64,000 nucleotides of DNA from Klebsormidium nitens (lineage: Eukaryota; Streptophyta; Klebsormidiophyceae; Klebsormidiales; Klebsormidiaceae). The notes beneath the pieces were generated by a model that saw nothing but the letters and a program-made list of their open reading frames with translations, ran no database searches and was not told the origin of the DNA. The stretch covers positions 16,955 to 80,954 of the forward strand of contig DF237367.1 of NCBI GenBank assembly GCA_000708835.1, read 5' to 3'. Shown in pieces: positions 22,763 through 33,600 of the stretch. Position numbers and translations under genes: made by a program. Every line of letters starts with the position of its first letter. Positions within the stretch are counted from its first letter, which is position 1.

Positions 22763-25700
22763 CTAGTCTTCATCTGATTCCGAATCTTCAGGCAATCGTC
22801 TAGCCACAACTCTGAGCGTGACCTCCTTGGTGCAACCTGCATACTCGGAGGTATCAATCAGGTGCCATGGCTTGCCGAACATGTCCCCGCTTCCCCTTCC
22901 TTCCGACGTCGTCTTTGTGAAGGTTAACGTCCGTTGCTTCAACAACGCCCAATAGCCGCTCGGCCACGTTCTTGCGAAGAACTGGACTTCCACTTGGTCT
23001 ACCTGATTCGAATCCTCCGCGGACTTGGCCAGAGCACCGCGGTTCAAGTACACGGCTACTGTCGCCGAGTCTTGTCGGGTCGACTTCTTGACTTCGAGAC
23101 ACCACGTTCTATCATTCCATGTCACTGGTCGAGACACAGTTCTCGAGCCCTTCTCGTCTATGACCACGTTCAAAACGAGATCAATGATTGCTTCTCTAAA
23201 CCCGCTCCGTAAACGAGAGAAATCGCACATACTTTCGAGCTTCTTTGGTTCCGAGTACGCTTGGAAAACCAGCCCCCTGAGAACTAGCACTTGGAGCTCA
23301 GGCAACTGCATATCCGGGTCGTGCAGTAGTGTCTCTAACACTTCGCCTCGTATGCACCCAAACCTGATTTGACGTGCCAAGCGCAGAAGTGCCTCTCGCC
23401 TCTCCTTGACTTCCGGGAAGCGTTCTCGCACCCAGAAGTGGGCCCCGTTGAAGACCACCTCCTCCCCGTCCCCTTCCAGGCCTTCTGCTTGTAAGAGAAA
23501 CTCGACTGCCCGTTCGCTTAAACTCGCAAACCGTAAGAAGTCCCAGTCAGCAACGTTCTTGAAGTACTCGAGGAACGCCTCCTTGGCGCTTTCTACCAAT
23601 GCTTTCACCCCTTTCCGTTGCTGCAAAACCTCCGGGATATCGACGGCAATCGCTTCCAGATCCGAGTCTCCATTCTCTTCCACTCGCTCTTTCAGAACCG
23701 TGACTACGGCCCCCATGAAGGAGGGCGCGTCGAACTTATCCCCGATGAGAAGGGCCAGAATCAACTCAGAGACGGACGTCTCTTCGGCTTGGAGCCGCTC
23801 AGAGAGGGTTCCGGTGTAGAAGAAGTCAACCATCTCCTTGAACGCTCGTTTCTCTGCAGATGGGGTAAAACAAACCGTGTTAGTATGACGTAGGTTTTGA
23901 AGAAAAGGCCAGCGGAAATCTGGTACATCAGACATTGATTCCTGCGGGAAAACATTGCTCGGAGAAGTAGATTTTCATTCGCTTTAAACTCTCGCTTCTA
24001 CAAGAGGTCAGACATGGATATACGATAAAGAGCGGAGGAGGGCTCTGAAGTGGCGCACAGACCTGTAACATTGCTGAACGTGCCGTCGCTCGCACACCGT
24101 TTCGTCGAAGAAGAAACAAAAGGCAAGCTTGCACACAATAAGGAATAGTGCAGATTACAAGCCCAATCACAAAAGCAGAATAATGCGACTCGGACTCTGA
24201 CTCGACCTGTTCTAGAGCTTTCTCACCAGGCAAGCCATTAAATTCCCTATTGAAAGCGCGCTTTATTGAGGTGTGCGCCTCCTTTAGCAATGGCTCAAAA
24301 GTAGAACAGTGCCCCCAGCGCACAGAGGATGCTGTCACCAAGCGCAGCTTGATATTGCAGGGATTCAGGTGCATGTCGATAAGATCAAGACAACTGGATC
24401 CTTGACCTTCGCTTAGGATTGCTGTGCAAGGGCCCACACCCGCAGTGTTTAGAAGGATCGCGTGGAAATGTACAAAGCGTCGATGGCCCAAAAACCCGGA
24501 AAAAGGCTGAGTGGGAATAGGTTTTATTTTCGGATGCAGGCCGACTTGCGTGCGTGACCTATCCATGAGGCTTCCAAGGAAACTTTGAGGAGGCGCACAC
24601 AGGCATAGTAGCTATAGGGACTTACCTTGGCCCGTGACCTTGAGCACGATCGGAGCATCCTTCTGCCCCTCCCTCATGTCGCTCGACAGCATCGCTCTCA
24701 GCACGTGGCTCTTTGCAGCGACAATCACTGAAGAGATTGGTATTTCCTCTGCCTCCTCTATCTCGGCAGAGCTTTCCCGCCAGTCATTTTTTTCACCATT
24801 GGCTGCCTTTTCTGTCTCACTCTGCCCCCTGCCGGTCTCCGTGTCATTTTCCTCATGACCGGACTTGTCCCCATCCTCGTTCTCGCTTGGAGAGCTTTCC
24901 CTGTAATCAGCAGACATGCCTCTATCCCTGCGCTTGGCGAGGCGCTCCGAGGTTCGTATTGCCCTCCCACTAGCTGACTCCGCTATCTCTTGGCTTCCAG
25001 GATTCTCCCCCTCTTCTCTTGCCCGTTTCTTACCAGCAATGGTCTCTTTCTCTGCTCCCACTGCGTCCCCTTCTGAAGCGTTCTTGGCAGCGGTTCTCTC
25101 CGCTTCTGGAGTCTCTTGGTTTCGCTCTTCCGTGGGGCTGTTCTGCAGAGCCGGTTCGCTGCTTCTGGCCTCTTTCGGATCTGCACAGAGGACCCCACCA
25201 TTCTGATTACCGAAGCTGCACATCATCCGCATGAATCTAGCCGCAGGATCATGACAAGCGAAAGCCTTCTACGAGAACAAACAGGAACAAACGTAAAAAA
25301 TCAGAGGGTCTCCCAGTCCTGCTGATGTTCTGTAGGACTAGGCGGAACTTATTTGGGACTTCTCCGAGTGACGACATTAGAGTTCTCGAGGAGGAAAGCT
25401 GGGAACTTGGCCCACTAGGACAAAAGCCATTCCTATCATCTGCACAGGGTTGTCTATCAGCCCTGAATCGCATGGTTTGGAGATGACGACCTAACAAGTC
25501 CTCCCGTTACCTTCTGATTTACTTGAACAGGCTGTCTTCGTATGCACCTTATTCTGCCCCGATATGGCATTCCTCAGCAGCCTTGTTATGCATGATCGAA
25601 AGTTTTTAGAAGACCTAGCTATCTTACCGGACAGCTCATCATCCAGGATCTCAAGGCGGATGGTCCGGTCACAGAACTGGGGTTGCCTGCACAGAAGGCA

Positions 25701-26223
25701 GGGCAGATTGGTTGGTAAGAGATCGCTTGACCTCATAAAGCATTGCTCCATGCAACTTGCTTGTTTTCACCTTCCCTTTTTGTACGTCAAGATTGTCAAG
25801 TTCTAAGTTTTATGTTGTAATTGCCAGCAACAGTGGTGGGGCGTCTCCGAAAATCCTGAAACAGTCAATGAATGGGAAGCTAGGTGATCCTGCAGTGAAC
25901 CCTTAAACCCAGCACAGTCGACATCCAGATGCAAACTGTACACAAGCAACACAAGTCGGCAAATAGGTCCATCATGAAGATTGCAAGATGACCGCTGGAT
26001 GGGGCTAAGTAGCTGACTGTGAACTGCAACCGTTTATTTTTCAGAGAAAAGTTGAACAGGGCATGATCTGAGGAGGAGGAGCATCTTCTCCAGTGTCTTT
26101 GAGCTCCCAAAGTCCCTCCCGAACTCACTTGTAGAAAGGGCCAAAGTCGAAGTGGTGCCCATCCTCTTCCAGAGAACCGCAGCTGGAATCAGATGATGTT
26201 TCACTTTCCTCAGGCTCTTCCAT
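22763..26223 (-). CDS. BTB-C: LRB/POB1-like BTB-BACK protein with acidic NLS insert
   Basis: Exons in transcript order: 26223-26129, 25686-25628, 25180-24626 and 23853-22763; 1800 nt, 599 residues, phases 2-1-1. The start MEEPEESETSSDSS was chosen because exon 1 then matches the paralogues in length and ends GHHFDFGPFYK; the frame is open further upstream to an ATG at 26346. Exon 2 encodes FCDRTIRLEILDDELSG. Exon 3 has about 140 extra acidic residues before the BTB core (IPISSVIVAAKSHVLRAML), including GKKRAREEGE and SERLAKRRDRG, likely nuclear-localisation signals. POB1 has a basic insert at the same point. Exon 4 carries the rest of the BTB, BACK and a C-terminus ending ARRLPEDSESDED. The expected role is a nuclear CUL3 substrate adaptor. 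Head-to-head with BTB-D. Confidence 0.88.
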
Positions 26224-26810
26224 GATTGTCGTCCTGCTACCAAATGTGGCGAAGATGATGTCCGGTCTGGCTGTATGGCTGTTTAGTGATGTGATTATGC
26301 GACCTCTGAAGCGCAGATGACGTGGATCGTCTCCACAGCTATTCAATAATCAATTGCTATTCTGGCCTGGCGAATGCCCGTGCGCCCCTGCTAGCTGCCC
26401 CTGACAAGCCTTGGTTGGTGGATGCATTCTGCATTCCACTTCATTCTGGCTAGCAACCCCACTCAATGACGTGGTTGCGCTCGACAAATCAGATTCGTTC
26501 AAAATGTCACGTGGGATTTCCGGTTGGCTGTGCACCGCGCAGCTGGAGCAAGATTCAAATTTGGCGCGAAAGGGTCTTGTGAGTGTTGTCGAATCGAACT
26601 GACTGGGCTAGTCATGAATCACAATTCAATGAACAGCTCCTGAGGTTCAAACTTCAAAACGCAAGCGTCCAATGCAGTGGCTTTGGGAGCACCAGCTTGA
26701 GTTGCAATGCCTGGCATAGGGTTCCAGCAGAAACCTAAGATTGCAGCCAAAGGTCATCACCTCAGATCAGAAGAAAGCCAGCGTGGGGCCAGCATATGCA
26801 GGCTCCTTGA
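26224..26810. promoter_or_regulatory. Shared 587-bp head-to-head promoter region of BTB-C and BTB-D
   Basis: Start codons of two divergent paralogues lie at 26223 (-) and 26811 (+). Both promoters and 5' leaders must share this interval unless there are upstream non-coding exons. I find no convincing TATA box at a canonical distance. An ORF on the minus strand extends BTB-C's frame to 26346, so the true leader may be shorter. Confidence 0.5.
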
Positions 26811-29800
26811 ATGGTGAGCAACAGCATGGACGGCGCGGTGAAAGCCCCAGAGGCGCCTAGCCCTGGTGGCTCGCTTGATGAACAGGGCCACTTCTTTGAC
26901 TTCACTCCCATCTACAGGTAAGTTGTGGTTTTAAGAGGCCATTGAAGCTGTTGGTTTTGAGCGGATGCTCAAAATGGAAGCTTTTCAAATCACTTTCAGG
27001 GGCAAGTTTCATCCATCGAAAGAAGCAAGAACTCTGTATATGCAGTGGCCCATCCTTGGTCCAGAAACTTCCTTCCTGAGGCTCTAGGGAAGAAATCTCC
27101 TGATCACTCTAATCACTCTTATCAAAAGTGTCATATCTCTCACCTTGTGTTGCAATGAAAAAAATCAGATTGAACAAAAGTCGCAACACATGCAACTTAT
27201 GTTAAGCGATCTCTCAGGGAGATGCTATGGTGTGGACTCATTCTTGACTGCTGTTTCTCAGGGAACCCAAGTTCTGCGATCGAGTGATCCGCCTGGAGAT
27301 TCTTGAAGAAGAGCTCAGGCCAGGTATGTCTATCATGCTACTTTGCATATTATCCAACTGCATTTCTCGATCAGGGGCACAATGGGGAATCTGAACAGTA
27401 CGTGTGCTTTCCGATTCTGATGACTTACAATATGATGCCCAGCCTCGCTGGACATAGAAGTCACGAACTTGGAGGATTGGTCCTGCTTGCCGCTTACCAT
27501 AAGAGCTCCTTCGTATGGCCTACAGCTCTGAGCTTGCTTACCAGAAACGCTCCATCTTGTGGAGCACAGCTCTTAAGCTTGCTGCTTTCCCTGTCGGAAA
27601 CTCGCATCATATTCTGCAGGCTCACCAAGAGTAGAAGACTTGGCAGCGACCCTGGGTTCGAAACTCACATCATATTCTGCAGACTCACCAAGAGTTCAAG
27701 ACTGGGTTTTCTCATCTTGACAGCGTTCCTTGTTTCCAGGTGCCGATAGGAACAAGGATCCAGGATCAGTGGTAGAGGGAGGTAGGGAGGCACCAGCGGT
27801 TCCAGAGAAGGGCAAACATCTTGGCAACCCTCTTGACAGCTATACCATCCATGTACCTACGACACAGCCGGACAAGGACGCCCCAGACAGAAAACCTCCA
27901 GGGTCAGAGAACGGGCCTGTCATTGGGAAGAAGCGGCCCAGGGACGAGAGTGAGAGTGAGGCCTCTCCAAGTAGCTCCCCAGAGGAAGCGGGAGCTGAGA
28001 AGGATCGGGAACAGGTTGGCGCAGCAAGCAGACGTTCTGCAAGGCTGGCGAAGAGCAGAGACGAGACTCCTGGCAGGCTTGTCAACAGGGGGATGGGGAA
28101 TGGAGAGGAAGAAAGCCATGACAAAGGAAAGACTGCGGAGGCTACTCCTGGAGAGGGCTCAGGGATTGGCGATCGCATGGTCGACGGAAATGCTGATGAG
28201 GATGGGGATGAGGACAGTGACGAGGACTCTGAAGATGAGGTGGAAGAGATACCAGTCTCGTCCATGGTGATCGCTGCCAAGAGCCTGGTGCTCAGGAGGA
28301 TGATGCTGAGCGAGATGAAGGAGGCGCAGCGGGATGCACCGATTGTGCTAAAGGTCACCCGGGAAGGTGAGCGCTTTCTTCTGGTGTAGCTTCTAGTCTG
28401 CACTTTTGAGAAAATAATGGAAGTGAAGATCCAAAGTAACAACCAATAAAGGTGGACTCGAGACCATGCAAGCCGAGAGGATCATGGTAAGCAAAGGACC
28501 TGAACTGTTTGCACGAAATGTTTGAGTGCATGCTTGCCATCAATTGGGATGGCATAGATCTCGAGCTTCTTTCCACAGTCCCAGGTCATGAAGGTAACAT
28601 TGAATCCAGTCATTCAGGTCAAGTGTTTTCAAGCAACCAATCTTGTGCTCAACTTCCCATGTGGCATCTATCTTGACGAAAGGGTTAGAAGCCGCTGCTT
28701 CTTGAGAGTTTTTTACAAGGAGGTTCTGGGGAGGTAGACAAGCAACAAATATATCGTTGGTGGATGTTCTACAATTTCTGACCTTACCCTCAGATATCTG
28801 GATGAACCGGGCAACATTTTCAGCAACTGCTGCACGAGTGTTCTCAAACGGATGCCTCTTCCGCATGTTCAATTGTTCAGCCAATTCCGTGACGTCACTT
28901 CAGGATGGGAGACGAACCAGCCATCCGTTTCACAATATTGACGAGTGAGCGCAATCGATCGCCTCTTCTTCGCTTCTACAGAGAAAAGGGCCGTCAAGGA
29001 GCTGCTTTCGTTCATCGGCAAGGGCTCGTTGTCCAAACCCCTGCTAGATCCCGCGACCTGCATCGCACAGCTCATAGCCATGCTAGAGGTGGGGGACAAG
29101 TTCGAGGTCTGCTCTTTCATGGGGGCAATCACTGCAGCTTTGCGACAGAGGCTGGATAACCAGGACAACTCGGACCTCGAAGCGCTCGCTTTCGACATCC
29201 CTGAGCATCTGCAAACCTGGGACGAGGTGCGAACGCTGGCTCAGGAAGGGCAGGACGCCCTTTTTGAGAGATTCAGGTCGGTTGTGACGTGGAGAAGCAA
29301 TGCTTTCTTGGATCTGGGGGAGAGAACCGTCGAGTTCCTGTTGCAGTCAGAAGACCTCCGGAGCGGCTCCGAGATAGATGTGGTGCGTGGGGTCGTCGGC
29401 TGGGCTTTTGGCTTGGAAACTTTTGAGGAGCGACAAGCAGCATTGGATCGCTTGATGCAGCACGTCAGGCTGGGGTGCGTCAGCGGCGAGTTGCTAGAGT
29501 ACTTGTCAGGCTTGCCCGAAATGCAGTCCGCTGCGACGCTGGAGCTACTACAGAAAGCAACGGTGTTCCAGTCATACTCTGAGACAAAGAAGCTGGCAGC
29601 GATCTCGGACTTCTCCATGGTACGATCGGGATTCTTGGAGGGGAGCTTCGAGATTGCAATCGACGCTGTCATTGACAACGAGGCCAAAGTCACGAAGTCG
29701 AACCTCGTCTTGTGGGACGAAAGGAAGTGGCACGTCAAGGTTTATCAGCATGCTAGGAAGGCTCCAGCGACTGTGGGGGTCTTACTGAATCGATGTCATC

Positions 29801-30051
29801 TATCTCGACAAGGAGCCCATAAGCACAAGACCCACCGTCTGAAAGTTGAGGTCTTTGTTAAAAACTGGCCTGCCAATTATTGGCAGTTGCTGGATGTGCA
29901 CACTTTCACCTTCAAGGAGGAAACGATTACCCAAGGTTGGATAGATATGTTCGATTGTCCTTGGCACGACATCAAGGGTGAGCCCTACGTACGACGTGGC
30001 ACAAACGAAGTGAACTTGAAAGTCGTTGTGAACCAGGTAGACTTGGACTGA
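26811..30051 (+). CDS. BTB-D: LRB/POB1-like BTB-BACK protein with acidic NLS insert
   Basis: Exons 26811-26917, 27262-27323, 27740-28366 and 28982-30051; 1866 nt, 621 residues, phases 2-1-1. The start MVSNSMDGAVKAPE is preceded by an in-frame TGA; the second Met at 26826 is an alternative. Exon 1 ends GHFFDFTPIYR. Exon 2 (FCDRVIRLEILEEELRP) is 62 nt, one codon longer than in the other paralogues. Exon 3 is 627 nt, the same as in BTB-E. It holds GKKRPRDESE, RRSARLAKSRDE and a run of Glu/Asp (DEDGDEDSDEDSEDE) before the BTB core IPVSSMVIAAKSLVLRRMM. Exon 4 has KRAVKELLSF, VGDKFEVCSFMGAI, BACK and a POB1-type end with VFVKNWPANYWQLL. It lacks the Ser/Asp-rich tail of BTB-C and BTB-E, ending NQVDLD. 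The predicted role is a nuclear CUL3 adaptor. Confidence 0.87.
27598..27704. repeat. 62-bp tandem duplication in intron 2 of BTB-D
   Basis: The segment from about 27598 (GAAACTCGCATCATATTCTG...) is repeated from about 27660 (GAAACTCACATCATATTCTG...) with only a few differences over the first 44 bp. A weaker duplication (ACAGCTCTGAGCTTGCT / ACAGCTCTTAAGCTTGCT) lies just upstream, near 27523 and 27565. No coding role. Confidence 0.7.
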
Positions 30052-30603
30052 TTGATTGCAAGTTGGTATTCTCAGCCTCGATGAAGAACGTACATTGGTC
30101 TGCAAAATGAGGAGGACAGCCGCCCTAAGCACAAGCTCGCTGCATTCTGCTTTCTCTCTCTGCGCCGGTTCATTTGTCAACTCTGCCAGCATGCGCTATT
30201 CCGCAGGTTTGATGCTTCAGTATGCGCATGTACGCAGCTAGACCAGTATTTGATCCATGGCGGCTTTTGAAGCTTCGGCTATTGAGTCTGCGCAAGGATG
30301 CACGCGCACATGGCATGCCAGCGGGCTAGAGTGATTGCAAGTCATTCATCAGATTGACCAGACGTGTATCATGAATAATTAAGCAGACAAAATCCGGATC
30401 AACCTATAGGACTGGACATCTGACTCGTAGATCAGATTCCAGGATGCTGCGTGCTATGTCATGCTGCATGATTGAACGTAAACCACGGCGGATTGTTACA
30501 TCGAACAGTGCAAGCAGACAACCGTACTTGAGTAATTGCATATGGCTTGGCCGCTGCAGGCTAGCTTGCAATGTTGCGCTGTCCTGTACAAGACACGAGC
30601 TCG
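30052..30603. other. Intergenic region between convergent genes
   Basis: The 3' flanks of BTB-D (+) and the giant RS/AT-hook gene (-). No coding sequence, repeat or RNA gene is apparent. Confidence 0.5.
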
Positions 30604-33600
30604 TCACTCTAGCGGACCTTTGACCTTCGACGTAGCCTCGTCTTGGGCCCCCCAATCAGAGTCGAGTATTTCCGTACTGCCGCTGGCAACCAACGACGTC
30701 GCCTGAGTCGTGGTTTCGCTAAAGCACTCAGGGGCCGTCTGTGCACTATCCGTTGACACGTCTCCATCAGTTCCTTCGTCCTCTTCTCCCGCTGGTCTTC
30801 TTCCCATGTTCACACTCGCGTTCGGACCGGCCCTCTCCGCCGAATCTGGCCAGTTCGTGCACTCGGGTAGGCCCTTCCTCGTTGACTCCCCGCTCCCAGA
30901 ACCGCCCGCGACCTTTGCCTCGTCACCCCCCAAAGCCGAAGTCGGGACAGCTAACCCGTTTCTTGGTGTCATCTCCGAGCCGCGGTCCGTTGCGGCCACA
31001 CTTTGACACTGCCCGCCAGCGCCAGATTGCCCGGTTTCGAAGTCGTCTACCGTCCTGCTAGAAGGTACAGTCAGTGCCCCCTGGAGCAAACTCGGGGTCT
31101 TTGCAGGTTCGCCGTTTTGAAGAGAGGCGCTAGCAGGCATGGCGGGACCCGGGTGAAGGCCAGGACCCGAAGGAAGGCCGGAACCGGAACGAGGACCAAA
31201 ATCAGGATGGATACCGGAACCGGAACCACCTTCGCCCGCCACGTCGCGGTTTGCAGCGCCGCAACTGGGGGAGTTCTTCCGGATCAGGACATCGGCGTCG
31301 GTTTCAAAGCTGCCGCTTAGCCAATTACTCATTGCGCAGAGAGCCGCTCTCTCGGCATCACCTCCCGGGGGTTTTAGTTCCCACTTGCTACCCTCAGCCT
31401 CGTCGCCCGTAGTGTTTATAGCCACCGCCGGCTGGGGCTCTGAAACCGGGGGAATTGAACCCCAACTCCGCTTTGCATCGTCTGTTGAGGCCGTTTCCGG
31501 TACACTCGACTTCATAGTGCTTGGAGGCAGCGGACTTTTGTTCTCCCGGGGGGCCTGCTCCGGCACAGACAACACCCCCGGGGGAAGTGGCTCCGGCGAA
31601 TTCAGCTCCAGGACCTCCTCCCGAAGCTTTTCGAAGTGCGCCCCCGCGCAATATAAGCGGCTGGCGAAGACGCCCGGGGCGCACCATACGTCCTCCTCGG
31701 GCTCTGTTGGGTTAAGTTGGACGACGGGTTTTCGGGCAGGCGAAAGCTCTGGCAAACCGCTGCTAACCGGATGGTTAGCTTGACCCGCAGCCTCAATCCC
31801 CGGGTTGACATAACCTTCCCATCCATCCACGCTAGTCCACCGCTGCAAAGCGACACCGTCAGAAGACGCCGGGTCAAGCCCATAAGGCGCCGGACCCCAC
31901 TCATAAGGCCCCAGACCTCGCCCCTGCCCCGCCGAGTCCTGCCCATAAGCCGCCAGCGCCTGCAGCGCGTCCGAGTCGTAGCTAGGGATCTGCCCCGGAG
32001 CCGCCTCATAAGCGCCCGGGACCGTGCCATAAGCGCCCGGCTCGTATGGCCCTTCCCCAAAGTGAACCACCCAGCGCTCCCCGTCCCAATGCAGAGGCGG
32101 GAGGACTTGAACCGGATCCGTTTGCGGGGCGGTCTGCTGTGGACACGTGGCAGGCGGGGGTTGGTTGGCGGGCTTCTCCACTTCCTCCCGCCTCTTCATG
32201 ATGTCAGCAGAGACGTCAACGAGCAGAGCGTGTACGAGAGGCCGCGCGTTGTCCCGCTGCTCCGCGGACGAGGCTTCGTAGAGGAAACCCTTACGACCGT
32301 CCTTCGCCTCGGCCGACGTCAGCGTGACGTGAGCGGACGCCTCGATCACCCTCACCCTGCAAAGCAGTTGGAATAAGGTGTGAAAATCTGACGATGAAAA
32401 TGTAATCGTGTGAAAACCAAGGGATGGCGACGGCGGTATACGCAATTATTGAATGTGAACATGTTGGACTCGAGTTATCGCGCTTCTGGTGGCAGCCGTT
32501 GTGGACTGACCTAAGGAGGAGTGTGCTTCTGACTTACTCACGTAGTAAGTCAAAATAGTGAGGTGATGCCCAGGCTGGGTAGTTGAACTTGTCTGAGAGC
32601 TTAGAATCTGCTCTCCGCGGCAACAACGATCCTTCACGTATCAAGTAGGTTTACCCAACGGAACAGATTTGCCAGTACTTCCGATAGCATTGAACCTCAT
32701 TGTTAGACGGAAAAGGAACCCCGGGCAATGACAGATGTTTGAATGAGCATCTGCGTCGGCTTACCAAACGGAACCGAGCCAAATGCCGCTCCTCTTTTGC
32801 ACGAACTCGACCGACATCGTCAGAGAACACAGAAAGGCCCGCCAGAGGACACTTCCCGAACAGTCCAGACACGTGGTTCCGCAGTGCGTAGACACCGTCA
32901 CGCAAGGCTTAACACATCAAGCTTCTCTTCCAGAACGACCTGCGGAACGGCTCCAAGGTGGACGTAGATTAAAGACGAATTGCGACAGCGAGACGACTGC
33001 CCACTCTGCCAAAAGCAACTCTTCTTTTCCGCGCGACACCATACCTGCCGTAGAAGCGTTCCTGCAGCGCCGTGTCCAGCTCCCACATCGCGATCTGCCG
33101 CATGCCCTCCTTCACTTTCATGAAGGCCCTCCCCACCACGGGAGGAACAGCGACCGCAACACTCTGTGGAGCGCGTTTCGCCGCGCCCACGATCGTCGAT
33201 TTCCCCTTCGCCCCGTTCCTTGCAATCTCACCGTTGACCACGCTCTTTGAAAGCAACTTCGGATCCGAACCCCTCTGGTTGCCTTGCCCCGTTTCGTTCG
33301 TTGGTATTGTTCCCACTTTCGCCACTCCCGTTTGCGCTGGTGTCTTACTCCAAGACCCCGACCCCTGTTTCGAAGCGCCAGCGACCCGCGCCTTCCCCAG
33401 CAGACCCTCCAGCGCTCCGAACTGATCTTCGTCTTCCGCCCAAGGGGGCGCGCTTTGGCTGGCAGCAGACCCCCCTCCTCCCCATCCTCCCAAAAGCCCT
33501 TCACTTTCTCGGGCTCCTTACCATTCGGCCGGACCTCCGCTTTTGAGCTTTTGGACTCGTCCGATTTCTTCATTTCCGACTCGTCCTTTTTCAACGTTTC

